Shown here: in pieces, positions 1 to 10,644 of the stretch | Position numbering within the stretch: the first letter of the stretch is position 1 | Layout: each line of letters starts with the position of its first letter | DNA from: Bifidobacterium crudilactis | Lineage (GTDB): Bacteria; Actinomycetota; Actinomycetes; Actinomycetales; Bifidobacteriaceae | Direction of reading: 5' to 3' | Assembly: GCF_000738005.1 (NCBI RefSeq) | Contig: NZ_JHAL01000001.1 | Span: forward strand, 431,108 to 495,107 | Length of the DNA stretch: 64,000 bases | The notes under the pieces: model-generated | Told to the model about the DNA's origin: nothing | Database searches by the model: none | The model's input: the letters and a program-made list of their open reading frames with translations, nothing else | Position numbers and translations under genes: made by a program

Positions 1-1725
1 CATATCGCCCAGATCATCAACGACACCTTTGCCTCCATGAGCGGCGCGACATCTCCGCGTATGCGACTGGAACTGCTTGTCGCCCGATTGCTGTCGTACC
101 GGATGGCCCAATCCGAACATGCCACTGAGACGTCGGCTCCTGCCGAATCGCCCCGTGCTGCGCAGCCCGCAGGTCGTCAGACAAGGCAAAGCGGAGGTTT
201 CATCGGTGCCCGACGTGCCAAGAACACCGAGACCGGGAGCGGTCAGCAATCCCAGCCGCAGCAGCAAGTGACGCCGGCCCCTGCCGTTGCACGAAACGAT
301 GCGGAAAACGGCGCGCAAGGCACTCCGCGCGCGGATGACGCTGCAACTGCCGTGCCGCAGTCGGTGAACGGCAAGGGCGCAGCCGATTCGGCGACTGCGG
401 TGAAGTCTCCGGAGCACACCTCGTCAGCCGCATCACGCCAAGGGGCCGGTGAGGTCTCGGCCGCTGTTGCCGAGCGTGCAGGTGCAGGCGACCGCGGTTC
501 CTCCGATCAGGCTCCTGCATATGGGAGCGTCGATGAACAGTGGGACGCGGTGGTCGGCGCCCTTCCACCGGATGTCAAAGAGTACGTGACCAGGGCCAAG
601 GTTCCCAGTGTCGCTCTTGATGTCGCCAATTCCGGAAGGCGTCGTCTGCGGATGACCTTCGATACACCGCTCAGCCAACATGCCTTCGCACTGGCCGTCG
701 CATCGGAAGGTGTCGAAGGGGAGACCAGTATTCCCAAAATCGTGTTGCTCATGGTGAAGCGTTCCTTCGGCACGGAAACCTTCATCGCTCCCTCGCCGAC
801 CGCCGCGGATGGCAATCCGGTGGAGTCGACCAGAAAGATGAGTCCTGAACAGCTGGCGGATGTGAAACGACGCATAGCCTTGGCAAAGGCGGGGCTCTCC
901 GCCGCCAATCTCGGTATGGCATCGCAGATGTCGCAAGGTGCCGCGGGCGGGCAGAATCGTGGAAGGTCGAAAGCTCCCAGAGCCGCGTCGGCACAGTCCG
1001 GACATGTGGATTCAGAGCATGAGGACGATGCGGGGCACGACGCCGACGGGCGGGAATCGGACCCCGCGCACCACCGAGGTCGGAGCAATCCTGATTCCCC
1101 GCTTTCGGATGACGATCCCTGGGCGAAACCGCATCCTGCACAACCGCAGAGCGCGCAATCGGCGGACGCTGGAAACGTCGGAAGTGCGGGGAGCGCTGCC
1201 TTCCATGAGGCATCGCGCGTCAACAATCACACGCGGAAGGTCGTGGCCGTTCCGGATATGTCCAATGACGACGATCCGTGGCTGGAACCCGTACAAGAGT
1301 CGTCCCGTGCGGATGGCGGTCCGCAGGATGACGAAACTCGGTCTTCTGCGGCGCGTCCCGAGCACCTGACGGAGGCGTTGCCCGGCGACAAGGCCGCCTG
1401 GGACGAGAGACAAGCGCAACAGGATGCTCCCGGCACGCATGTGCAGCCGGACGATCGCGCCGATGCACGCTCTGGCGGTAACCCGAGGACGTCGCCTTCG
1501 GGCCAGGGTTCCGATGCAGGTGACGCGCCAGCAAGGAGACAACCGCGTGTCGCCGCCGATGAAGACACCTACACGATGCAGGACAAGAGCCTGAACGGCG
1601 ACGGCGTCCTCGACATCGAGGGCATCACCAGACTGTTCGACGTGAAGCAGGTCGAGACCTTTGCCGCGGACGACCCGCTGAATCCGATCAATGTCGAACA
1701 TCATAAACAGCAAGGACACGAGTAA
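1..1725 (+). CDS. dnaX: DNA polymerase III subunit gamma/tau, 3' part (5' end outside window)
   Basis: The reading frame is open from base 1, so the N-terminal AAA+ ATPase part lies upstream of the window; 574 residues are visible. The first residues ([19 protein letters not shown]) match the end of DnaX domain III, where the clamp-loader subunits oligomerise. A long Ala/Gln/Asp-rich, low-complexity linker follows. A folded-looking segment near visible residues 175-245 ([12 protein letters not shown] onward) resembles the tau C-terminal domain. A second disordered region then carries two copies of an acidic DDDPW motif, and the gene ends with a short conserved-looking tail ([11 protein letters not shown]). 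DnaX is the clamp-loader core that tethers the replicative polymerase. The stop codon overlaps the recR start by one base (TAATG), so the two genes are probably translationally coupled, a common dnaX-recR arrangement. Confidence 0.93.
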   Translation, partial: HIAQIINDTFASMSGATSPRMRLELLVARLLSYRMAQSEHATETSAPAESPRAAQPAGRQTRQSGGFIGARRAKNTETGSGQQSQPQQQVTPAPAVARNDAENGAQGTPRADDAATAVPQSVNGKGAADSATAVKSPEHTSSAASRQGAGEVSAAVAERAGAGDRGSSDQAPAYGSVDEQWDAVVGALPPDVKEYVTRAKVPSVALDVANSGRRRLRMTFDTPLSQHAFALAVASEGVEGETSIPKIVLLMVKRSFGTETFIAPSPTAADGNPVESTRKMSPEQLADVKRRIALAKAGLSAANLGMASQMSQGAAGGQNRGRSKAPRAASAQSGHVDSEHEDDAGHDADGRESDPAHHRGRSNPDSPLSDDDPWAKPHPAQPQSAQSADAGNVGSAGSAAFHEASRVNNHTRKVVAVPDMSNDDDPWLEPVQESSRADGGPQDDETRSSAARPEHLTEALPGDKAAWDERQAQQDAPGTHVQPDDRADARSGGNPRTSPSGQGSDAGDAPARRQPRVAADEDTYTMQDKSLNGDGVLDIEGITRLFDVKQVETFAADDPLNPINVEHHKQQGHE

Positions 1726-2327
1726 TGGCTTTGGCGTACGACGGTGCGATTCAGGATCTGATCGACGGTTTCGCGAAATTGCCGGGAATCGGCCCCAAAG
1801 GCGCTCAACGCATAGCCTTCTATCTGCTTGGGGCGGATATGCAGGAGGCACAGGAGCTGGCCGATGCCATAGTCACCGTGAAGGTGAAGGTCAGGTTCTG
1901 CGAGATATGCGGCAATGTGTGCGAAAGCAGCCCCTGCCCGATCTGCGAGGACCCGCGGCGTGACCGAAGCGTGATATGCGTTGTGGAGGAGCCCAAGGAT
2001 GTTATGAGCATCGAACGAACGCGTGAGTTCAAAGGCCTGTATCAGGTGCTCGGAGGTGCCATCAATCCGATGGCGAACGTCGGTCCTGCAGACCTGAAGA
2101 TCGCCCAGCTGCTCAAGCGGTTGAAGGACGATGAGGTTACCGAGGTGATTCTTGCGCTTGACCCCAATATCGAGGGGGAGGCCACGACCACCTATCTGAG
2201 CCGGCTGCTCGGGCCGCTGGATTTGAAGGTCACGCGTCTGGCGAGCGGATTGCCGGTCGGCAGCGATCTGGAATATGCGGATGAAATCACCCTGGGGCGT
2301 GCTCTCGCAGGGCGTCGCACGGTGTGA
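1725..2327 (+). CDS. recR: Recombination mediator protein RecR
   Basis: 200 residues, the usual RecR length. An N-terminal helix-hairpin-helix ([18 protein letters not shown], about residues 18-35) is followed by a zinc finger with CxxC pairs at 59/62 and 71/74. A Toprim domain begins with [12 protein letters not shown] and contains [15 protein letters not shown]. The C-terminal [20 protein letters not shown] is the family's ending signature. With RecO/RecF, RecR helps load RecA on single-stranded DNA gaps. The ATG overlaps the dnaX stop codon, which supports this start and co-transcription with dnaX. Confidence 0.97.
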   Translation: MALAYDGAIQDLIDGFAKLPGIGPKGAQRIAFYLLGADMQEAQELADAIVTVKVKVRFCEICGNVCESSPCPICEDPRRDRSVICVVEEPKDVMSIERTREFKGLYQVLGGAINPMANVGPADLKIAQLLKRLKDDEVTEVILALDPNIEGEATTTYLSRLLGPLDLKVTRLASGLPVGSDLEYADEITLGRALAGRRTV

Positions 2328-2437
2328 TCGTCCTGAGACGCTTCCGGCTCGGAAACAATCGCCAAAGGGTCTCGACGCCCGGTGAAGTGCTCTGCCCATA
2401 TGCTGGGAGAAGTGTCGGGGCTATCTATGCCGCAACC

Positions 2438-2443
2438 TATAAT
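2438..2443 (+). promoter_or_regulatory. Probable promoter -10 (TATAAT) upstream of lysC
   Basis: A perfect TATAAT at 2438-2443 lies about 60 nt before the chosen lysC start in the 177-nt recR-lysC gap. No convincing -35 box is seen at 17 nt (TCGGGG there). The 5' leader would be about 55 nt. Nothing else was recognised in the gap. Confidence 0.5.
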
Positions 2444-2504
2444 CGTCACAATTGTGTAAAAATGTCGCGAAGCGGTGAAATACCAGTTGCGAGATTGGAT
2501 TGAA

Positions 2505-3269
2505 GTGGCCCTTATCGTTCAGAAATACGGCGGATCATCCGTCGCGGATTCAGATTCCATCAAGCGCGTTGCGAAGCGCATCATTGCGACCAAAAAAGCG
2601 GGCAACGATGTCGCCGTCGTGGTTTCTGCCATGGGGGATACCACCGATGACCTGATCGATCAGGCTTTGGATATGGATTCCAATCCACCTGCACGTGAGA
2701 TGGATATGCTGATGACCGCCGGTGAGCGTATTTCCATGAGCCTTCTGGCGATGGCCATTCACGCGCAAGGCGACAAGGCGCATTCCTTTACGGGTTCCCA
2801 GGCCGGGTTCATGACCGATGCAAGGTACGGGGCCGCGCACATCCGAGCGGTGCATCCGCACCGTGTGGCCGAAGCTCTCGGCAATGGCGAAGTCGGCATC
2901 GTCGCCGGGTTTCAAGGCGTCAACCCCGATGGGGACGCCACCACACTCGGACGCGGCGGTTCGGACACGTCAGCCGTGGCGCTGGCGGTGGCGTTGCATG
3001 CCGACGTCTGCGAGATATACACGGATGTGGACGGTGTGTTCACCGCCGATCCGCGCATAGTCCCCACTGCGAGGAGGATTCCGGTGATCTCCTACGAGGA
3101 GATGATGGAGATGGCAGCATCGGGTTCCAAGATTCTGGCATTGAGATGCGTGGAGTATGCGCAGCGCTTCCACATGCCGATTCATGTGCGCAGCTCCTTT
3201 TCTCACCGCTCGGGAACGCTGATCATTCCACAGGGAATGAATCCCGGTATCGTGCCAAACTATTCGTAA
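2505..3269 (+). CDS. lysC: Aspartate kinase, catalytic (alpha) subunit
   Basis: 254 residues from a GTG at 2505. This start is preferred because the protein then begins with the family's [12 protein letters not shown]; a longer frame opens at GTG 2475. KYGGSSV, the [12 protein letters not shown] strand and the [15 protein letters not shown] segment are amino-acid-kinase (aspartokinase) signatures, and [17 protein letters not shown] completes the catalytic domain. The protein stops right after SGTLIIP, where a normal monofunctional aspartokinase of about 420 residues would enter its ACT region; the ACT part is the next gene. It phosphorylates L-aspartate, the first step to Lys, Thr, Met and diaminopimelate. 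It is followed by the ACT gene (73 nt gap) and asd. Confidence 0.95.
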   Translation: MALIVQKYGGSSVADSDSIKRVAKRIIATKKAGNDVAVVVSAMGDTTDDLIDQALDMDSNPPAREMDMLMTAGERISMSLLAMAIHAQGDKAHSFTGSQAGFMTDARYGAAHIRAVHPHRVAEALGNGEVGIVAGFQGVNPDGDATTLGRGGSDTSAVALAVALHADVCEIYTDVDGVFTADPRIVPTARRIPVISYEEMMEMAASGSKILALRCVEYAQRFHMPIHVRSSFSHRSGTLIIPQGMNPGIVPNYS

Positions 3270-3342
3270 TGCCGGGACGGGGACGTGCTCCCTGCGCCAA
3301 AGATCAGAACAGAACAACACATCAGACACATGAGGCGGATTC

Positions 3343-4984
<1,642 letters not shown>

Positions 4985-5065
4985 TGTGCGTGCTTCGGTA
5001 GCCGCTTCGGGCCTAGGAACGCGGTATGGCCCTTGTCGAAGAATGCGGAGCACCCGACAGAGATA

Positions 5066-5136
5066 GATAACTGCACTAAAAGGACAGCAAAGTGGTAGGA
5101 ATTTCTTGGAAAAGCTGTCCTTTTAGTGCAGTTATC
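5066..5136. repeat. Dispersed palindromic element, copy 1
   Basis: Perfect 23-bp inverted arms (5066-5088 and 5114-5136) start GATAACTGCACT and end GGACAGC, around a 25-nt loop. The same arms recur at four other places in the window. This copy lies 81 nt after asd and 67 nt before the DUF5701 gene, both on the plus strand. RNA from either strand would form a long hairpin. No transposase and no clear target-site duplication is seen. Confidence 0.95.
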
Positions 5137-5203
5137 GTATTGGGTGGCCCCTTACACGTCAACATGCGAAGAGCCACGATGGTGATGGTGAGATACTGGG
5201 AAT

Positions 5204-5824
5204 ATGTCGAAGGCATCACAGGAAGCGCAGCGTCAGTTGGACCGAATCGTGGCCTTGGGGTACCCGGATGTGGCCGATATCAGCGCCGCCTCCTTCCGCG
5301 CCCTGGCCAAGCCCCTGATTCAGGCTCTGGAACGGCATGACCTCGGGGAGTCGATTCTGCTCGTCCCGACACGAGAACTGGTTTCTCCCGAATCTCTGAT
5401 CTCACGAACCAGCATCAACCGCATGGCCGGATTCACCACCATGCCGCCGCGAGATATCATCAGCTTCCTGCCTCAGGATGGTTTCGAGCCGCCGGAAGGG
5501 CCCTTCTATCTGGTTATCGAGCCGCATACCGGGACTGCATACGTCAACAGGGAACCTGACGTCGCCAGAAAGCTCATCGATTCAGATGACCGTCTGCCGC
5601 TGACCCTTGAGGAAGGATTGGCCATAGCTACGCAGCACCCTGAATGGCTGCGTGAGAAGAATGGTTTCAATCTGCTCGGTTCCCGAAGCGCCGATGGGCG
5701 CGTGCCGAGCATCTGGATGAGTCAGAACGCCCCGAGGCTGGGGTCGGTCTGGCCGAATTCCAAGCATACCTGGCTGGGCAACGCGTACTGCCGTGCCCGA
5801 CGAGGCATCAGTCTGTTCCACTGA
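5204..5824 (+). CDS. DUF5701 family protein
   Basis: 206 residues of unknown function, resembling the DUF5701 family common in actinobacteria. No signal peptide, membrane helix or known catalytic motif is evident; the protein looks cytosolic and globular. Conserved-looking stretches are ILLVPTRELVSPESL, FLPQDGFEPPEGPFYLV and LLGSRSADGRVPSIWMS, followed by a basic, Trp-containing C-terminus. The ATG at 5204 begins MSKASQEAQRQLDRI. No good ribosome binding site is visible; a -10-like TACTGG lies about 10 nt upstream. It stands alone between asd and leuA with repeat copy 1 just upstream. The family assignment is from memory of these conserved blocks and no function is claimed. Confidence 0.7.
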   Translation: MSKASQEAQRQLDRIVALGYPDVADISAASFRALAKPLIQALERHDLGESILLVPTRELVSPESLISRTSINRMAGFTTMPPRDIISFLPQDGFEPPEGPFYLVIEPHTGTAYVNREPDVARKLIDSDDRLPLTLEEGLAIATQHPEWLREKNGFNLLGSRSADGRVPSIWMSQNAPRLGSVWPNSKHTWLGNAYCRARRGISLFH

Positions 5825-5991
5825 TTCGAGGTCCCTGTGCTGCTGCGCCGGCTTGACGGCAGGACCGTGCTTCCGCATGCCGGGCGCACGGAGGTAGATA
5901 TCATTGCCGTCATCACAGAGGAAGACCCGGAATGAAATATGGTCGCCCGCGCCTGCTGACCGGACGTAGATTGTAGGATGGTCAATTGTGG

Positions 5992-6013
5992 CGTGACAGA
6001 GTGTCACGTTTTT
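5992..6013 (+). promoter_or_regulatory. Hairpin with T-run in the leuA leader (possible attenuator or operator)
   Basis: A perfect 7-bp stem CGTGACA / TGTCACG with a 3-nt loop (GAG) is followed directly by five Ts (6009-6013), 37 nt before the leuA start. It has the form of a small intrinsic terminator, so it may be a leuA attenuator, but a dyad operator for a repressor fits equally well. A possible short upstream frame at 5837-5935 (GTG start, reading MLLRRLDGR...) has three Leu in its first six codons, which would suit a leader peptide but is weak evidence. Confidence 0.4.
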
Positions 6014-6050
6014 GCGGTGTGAATTCATCTCAGAAAGCAAAGGAGGAAGT

Positions 6051-7958
6051 ATGGATCGGAATCAATCATCCGTGTTTGATTTAGCTGCCGAAGCGGCGGG
6101 CTCCAACGGAGGGAATAATGACCGACTGCTGCCCCCAGCGCGATTCGTGGGCGCACCTCAACGGCCGAGCAACATGCCATACACCAAGTATCTTGCATAC
6201 GGCAAGCAGGTCCCCTTCGATTATCCCGACCGCACTTGGCCGGGAAAGGTATTGAAACGGGCTCCACGCTGGTGTTCGGTGGACCTACGCGATGGCAACC
6301 AGGCATTGGTCGACCCGATGGACCCCGAGCGCAAGCTGAGGTTCTGGAACCTCTTGATGAGCATGGGCTTCAAGGAAGTGGAAGTCGGCTTCCCCTCGGC
6401 GTCCTCGACGGATTACGACTTCATCCGCCTGCTCATCGAACGTGAGCTCATACCTGACGATGTGACCATCGTGGTGCTGACCCAGGCACGCGAGCATTTG
6501 ATACGCAAGACATACGAGGCCTTGCGCGGAGCCAAGCGCGCCGTCGTGCATTTCTACAATTCCGTTTCGGTGCTCCAGCGCGAAGTGGTGTTCCGCAAGG
6601 ACAAGGAAGCCATCAAGAAGCTCGCGACCGATGCAGCGCAGCTGTGCAAGTCCCTGGAAGCCGATGCCAAAGGTACCGAGCTCTACTACGAGTATTCGCC
6701 GGAGTCGTTCTCGGGTGCCGAGCCGGAGTATTCCCTGGAGGTCTGCAATGCGGTGATTGATGTCATCAGACCCACTCCGGAGCGTCCGATTATCATCAAC
6801 CTGCCCAATACCGTGGAGATGACCACGCCTAACGTCTTTGCCGACCAGGTCGAGTTCATGTCCCGCAATCTCAATGAGCGTGACGCAGTGGTGCTGTCGT
6901 TGCACCCGCACAATGATGAGGGCATGGCCGTCGCGGCGACCGAACTCGGTGTGCTCGCCGGTGCCGACCGCGTAGAAGGATGCCTGCTGGGCAACGGCGA
7001 GCGGACCGGCAACGTCGATCTGTGCACCGTCGGTTTGAATCTTCTGGTGCAGGGCGTGGACCCTCAGCTTGACTTCTCCGATATGCCCGAGATTCGCAGA
7101 ACCGTCGAATACTGCAATCAGATCAAGGTTTCCGAGCGTCATCCCTATGTGGGCAGCTTCGTGTTCACCGCGTTCTCCGGTTCGCATCAGGATGCCATCA
7201 AGAAGGGTCTCGAAGCGCGTCAGCAGGCGGCGTTGCGCGACAATGCCGATATCGACAATTACCTGTGGCTGGTCCCGTACCTGCCCATCGACCCCAAGGA
7301 TGTCGGCGGCAGCTACGAGGCCATCATCCGCGTGAATTCCCAGTCCGGCAAGGGCGGCATGGCCTATCTGCTCAAGACCAACCACCATATCGACCTCCCG
7401 AAGCGTCTGCAGGTCGAATTCGACCGCATCGTCCAGCATTTTGCGGATGACACGAAGCGTGAGGTGCGTGACGAGGATATCTGGCGTCTCTTCAAGGACG
7501 AGTACCTGCCTGTCGAGGAGGGCGGCAGCACCGCTGCGGCCGGTGCCGTGGCGGATAAGGCGGATTCAAGCCTCAGCCAATGGGGTCGGCTCAAATTGCT
7601 CAAGGTCAGTGTGAGTTCCGGCGAAGACGGTTCGGACACCGTGCTCAAGGCGCGTGTGCTCGACCGTGGTCTGACTGGGCATGACGCTCCGGAGGAACGA
7701 CAGATCGAGGGGACCGGCAACGGCCCTGTGGCCGCCTTCCTGAACGCCCTGAGCGCTCTTGACCTGACCATATCCGTAGAGGACTATGTGGAGCACGCCA
7801 TGACCGCGGGCTCCGATGCCCTCGCCGCATCCTATGTGGAATGCAAGGTTGGCGAACCGGCGCAGGAGCGTGTGATCTGGGGAGTCGGCATCGATTCCTC
7901 GGTAATCACCAGCACCTTGAAGGCGATTATCTCCGCAGTGAACCGTTTTGAACGGTAA
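6051..7958 (+). CDS. leuA: 2-isopropylmalate synthase
   Basis: 635 residues. It condenses acetyl-CoA with 2-ketoisovalerate, the committed step of leucine synthesis. The start at 6051 is set by a strong ribosome binding site (AAAGGAGGA at 6040-6048). The catalytic TIM-barrel metal and substrate motifs are RDGNQALVDPMDP and LHPHNDEGMAVAATELGVLAGADRV (split here as HPHNDEGMA and EGCLLGNGERTGN). A C-terminal LeuA dimerisation/allosteric domain (from about residue 500) binds leucine in this family. The length matches the long actinobacterial LeuA type. A T-tailed hairpin lies just upstream of the ribosome binding site. The gene appears monocistronic and ends before a 19-bp inverted repeat. Confidence 0.97.
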   Translation: MDRNQSSVFDLAAEAAGSNGGNNDRLLPPARFVGAPQRPSNMPYTKYLAYGKQVPFDYPDRTWPGKVLKRAPRWCSVDLRDGNQALVDPMDPERKLRFWNLLMSMGFKEVEVGFPSASSTDYDFIRLLIERELIPDDVTIVVLTQAREHLIRKTYEALRGAKRAVVHFYNSVSVLQREVVFRKDKEAIKKLATDAAQLCKSLEADAKGTELYYEYSPESFSGAEPEYSLEVCNAVIDVIRPTPERPIIINLPNTVEMTTPNVFADQVEFMSRNLNERDAVVLSLHPHNDEGMAVAATELGVLAGADRVEGCLLGNGERTGNVDLCTVGLNLLVQGVDPQLDFSDMPEIRRTVEYCNQIKVSERHPYVGSFVFTAFSGSHQDAIKKGLEARQQAALRDNADIDNYLWLVPYLPIDPKDVGGSYEAIIRVNSQSGKGGMAYLLKTNHHIDLPKRLQVEFDRIVQHFADDTKREVRDEDIWRLFKDEYLPVEEGGSTAAAGAVADKADSSLSQWGRLKLLKVSVSSGEDGSDTVLKARVLDRGLTGHDAPEERQIEGTGNGPVAAFLNALSALDLTISVEDYVEHAMTAGSDALAASYVECKVGEPAQERVIWGVGIDSSVITSTLKAIISAVNRFER

Positions 7959-7974
7959 TCGCTAACCGTCTCCG

Positions 7975-8046
7975 ATACGTTGCAGGGCGGATTTCAGACC
8001 ACGGCAGAGTTTGCTGTCTGGGTCGGGAATCCGCCCTGCAACGTAT
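7975..8046. terminator. Long inverted repeat after leuA, probable terminator
   Basis: Perfect 19-bp arms at 7975-7993 and 8028-8046 (ATACGTTGCAGGGCGGATT on the left), separated by 34 nt, start 17 nt after the leuA stop. There is no T-run. The position between convergent leuA and the PBP gene suggests transcription termination or mRNA end protection. Confidence 0.65.
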
Positions 8047-8081
8047 GGTGCTGCGTTCCACGAATGACCTGACAATGCAAG

Positions 8082-8124
8082 CGCCCCATACGGCACCGGA
8101 GAAACAACCGGGTCGTATGGGGCG
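8082..8124 (-). terminator. Hairpin downstream of the penicillin-binding protein gene
   Basis: Arms 8082-8094 and 8112-8124 (CGCCCCATACGGC against GTCGTATGGGGCG) pair with one mismatch around a 17-nt loop, 37 nt past the stop codon of the minus-strand PBP gene. GC-rich with no U-tract, as often in actinobacteria. Confidence 0.6.
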
Positions 8125-8160
8125 ACGCGCACTGCCGGGCATCATGCCTGGCTCATCGCG

Positions 8161-10422
8161 TTACTCGGAGGAATTCGAGTTCGTGTTCGGAGACTGCGAC
8201 TCCGTGCTCGAAGTGCTTGTGCTGGCATCCGTGGTCGGAGCCGGGCTCTGGCTTTCGGGCGCGGTTTCCGTGCTGGATGCCGAGGCCGAAGGGGATGACG
8301 AACTGCTGGCACTGGGCGAACTGGTGCCGGTACCCTGACGGTTGTTTTTCGAATCGTCCGTGGAGGACGAGGAGCTGCCCCTGCCATAGCCCCAGGTGCC
8401 GTCTGGCCCTCCTACCTTGCCGTTATCAGTCGCCGTAGGGAATTTCTCATCAGCCACGCCGGAAAGCGCCTGACCCATGTATTCGGCGAACAAATGGGCG
8501 GGATAGCCCGAACCGTGGGGATACCCGCTGAAGGTGGGAACTTTCTGCGCGCTGCCGTCGGACCCGGGATACCAGATGCCGAAGGTCGTGAGCACCGAAG
8601 GAGTGAAACCTACAAAACTGGCCGCGGTGTCGTCGTTGGCTGTTCCTGATTTTCCGGCAAGCGTGTTGCTGATGGAATTCGCGGCCTTTCCTGTGCCGTA
8701 GCGAATGGTGCCGGTCAGCGCTTTTTGGAGCAGGGCGACGTCGTTGGCGTCGAAAACCTGCTCTGTTTTCGTCGACGCCTTGTAGAGCTCTTTGCCGGTG
8801 GAACTGTTCACCGTGCCGACGATATGCAGCGTGGGCTTGTTGCCGTCGTTGGCGATGGTGGCGTACCCCCTGGTCAGGTCCAGCGCGCTCAGTGCGTCCA
8901 CGCCGAGAGCGTTGAAGGTCGTGGTGTCGTCGATCTTTCCGGTGATGCCCGCGCTATGGGCGATTTCGGCGGTCTTCTTCGCCGTGACGTGCTGGTTGAG
9001 ATCCATGAACACGGTGTTGACCGAGTGGGCGGCCGCCGAGTAGAGATTGACCGTCCCATAGCTGACGTACCCCGAGTTCGCCACCGATTTTCCGACGCTG
9101 GAGAATGTGCGTGGAGAATTGCCGTTGAAGGTGGTGTTCAGACTCACGTCATCCTGAATGGCGCCCAGCAGAGTGAAGACCTTCATGGTGGACCCGACCT
9201 GGAAGGTGGATTGGGAGACATTGTTGAGCTGGTGCTTCAGATAGTCGTCTCCTGCATAGAGGGAGATGATTGAGCCGTCCTTGGGATTCACGCTGATTCC
9301 GCCCACCTGGACGCCTTCAGGAAGAGCCTTGTCGCCGGCGGTCGGGCTTGCCACCTGGTACATGAGGTCCTGCTTGGATTTGTCGATGGTCGTGACGATC
9401 TTGTATCCGCCGGTTTCCAGTTCCTCCTCGGTGAAGGCCTTGTTCGCCACCAGCTCGCTTTTCACCATATTCAGCAGATACCCCTTGGGGCCGGAGTATA
9501 CGTTCTCCTGGGCATACTGAATGGTGGTGGGCATGGTCGCCGCTGCATGCTCCTTGGCGCTGATGTATTCATCCTCTTCCATGATGTTCAGCACGCGTTT
9601 GAAACGGATTTCCGCCTCATCGGGGTTCACGGCGGGGTCCCAGGTGCTCGGTGCCGGAATGATTCCCGCCAGCATCGCGGCTTCGGGCAGAGTGAGGTCC
9701 TTGGCGCTCTTCCCGAAGTAGTTCTGTGCGGCGGCCTGGATGCCGTAGGCCCCGCGGCCGAGATAGATGGTGTTCATGTAGTTGCACAGAATCGTGTCTT
9801 TGTCCTGTGTCTGCGTGATTTTCAGAGCGAGCAGCGCCTCCCGCAGTTTGCCGGTGTAGCTGGTGGTTTCACCCAGGTAGTAGCGTTCCGCATACTGCTG
9901 GGTGATGGTGGAGCCTCCCTGACGGGTTCCTTGGGTCACATTGTTGAACAACGCTCGGCCGATGCCCTTGATATCCAGGCCGTTGTCCTGATAGAAGCTG
10001 CGGTTCTCGGAGGCGACGATGGCGTTGCCCACGTATTTGGGAAGGGTCGAGCAGTCGATGATCTCGCGGTTCTGCTCCGCATAGGAGCCGATGGGCGTGG
10101 TGCCGTCGGCATAATATACGGTCGTTTTCTGAGCCAGTGCCATGGCGCCCGGTTCGGGGACGTCCGTGGTGATGTACAGATATGCGAAAGCGGCGATACC
10201 GGAAACGGCAAGGAAGGCGAAGATGCCGAGGGTCCACTTGAGAATCCGGTGGCGTTTCTTGTTCTTGCCGTGTTTCGAGGGTCTGCGCGGCTGCGACGTT
10301 CGGGGAGACTTCGTGCCTCGTTGGGGACGAGAGCCTGAGTCCTTGCCTTTGGCACCCGCCTGCGCACCATGTGCGCCGGTGTTTCCTGACTTCGAGCTGA
10401 CACTTCGGGTCTGAGATGACAT
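8161..10422 (-). CDS. Class A penicillin-binding protein (transglycosylase/transpeptidase)
   Basis: 753 residues from the ATG at 10422; an in-frame start exists at 10479. Order of parts: a basic cytoplasmic Ser/Lys-rich stretch (about 55 residues), one membrane helix (WTLGIFAFLAVSGIAAFAYLYI), a GT51 glycosyltransferase domain (ASENRSFYQDNGLD and QGGSTITQQYAERYY), and a transpeptidase domain with the three penicilloyl-transferase motifs STMK, SVN and KSGT. The end is a long Ser/Thr/Pro/Glu-rich tail, low in complexity and probably disordered outside the cell. It polymerises lipid II and cross-links peptidoglycan at the outer face of the membrane. The gene is convergent with leuA and divergent from the inositol-phosphate synthase gene. 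Confidence 0.95.
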   Translation of the reverse strand: MSSQTRSVSSKSGNTGAHGAQAGAKGKDSGSRPQRGTKSPRTSQPRRPSKHGKNKKRHRILKWTLGIFAFLAVSGIAAFAYLYITTDVPEPGAMALAQKTTVYYADGTTPIGSYAEQNREIIDCSTLPKYVGNAIVASENRSFYQDNGLDIKGIGRALFNNVTQGTRQGGSTITQQYAERYYLGETTSYTGKLREALLALKITQTQDKDTILCNYMNTIYLGRGAYGIQAAAQNYFGKSAKDLTLPEAAMLAGIIPAPSTWDPAVNPDEAEIRFKRVLNIMEEDEYISAKEHAAATMPTTIQYAQENVYSGPKGYLLNMVKSELVANKAFTEEELETGGYKIVTTIDKSKQDLMYQVASPTAGDKALPEGVQVGGISVNPKDGSIISLYAGDDYLKHQLNNVSQSTFQVGSTMKVFTLLGAIQDDVSLNTTFNGNSPRTFSSVGKSVANSGYVSYGTVNLYSAAAHSVNTVFMDLNQHVTAKKTAEIAHSAGITGKIDDTTTFNALGVDALSALDLTRGYATIANDGNKPTLHIVGTVNSSTGKELYKASTKTEQVFDANDVALLQKALTGTIRYGTGKAANSISNTLAGKSGTANDDTAASFVGFTPSVLTTFGIWYPGSDGSAQKVPTFSGYPHGSGYPAHLFAEYMGQALSGVADEKFPTATDNGKVGGPDGTWGYGRGSSSSSTDDSKNNRQGTGTSSPSASSSSSPSASASSTETAPESQSPAPTTDASTSTSSTESQSPNTNSNSSE

Positions 10423-10644
10423 GCCCACCACGCTAACCCGCGCACTTGAGAAGCTGCGCACGGGTGCCGAAATATCCATGATTCCCGTACGTTTTGTTCG
10501 TTCCCTGCGAACGCGGATGCCGTTGACCGAGGTGCGGAAAATGCGCGGAAGCCGGGGAGTGACCCTCCTGAACTGCCTTTATCAGGATTACATATGTATG
10601 ATTAAGGGTTGAAGTACCACATCTTCAGGTAAGAGGAGTTTTTT

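Noticed and set aside
5092..5340. 82-codon frame starting inside repeat copy 1 and running into the DUF5701 gene
   Set aside because: It is formed by the repeat loop and out-of-frame DUF5701 sequence.
6285..7439. 384-codon minus frame opposite leuA
   Set aside because: Antisense shadow of leuA; no ribosome binding site or domain.
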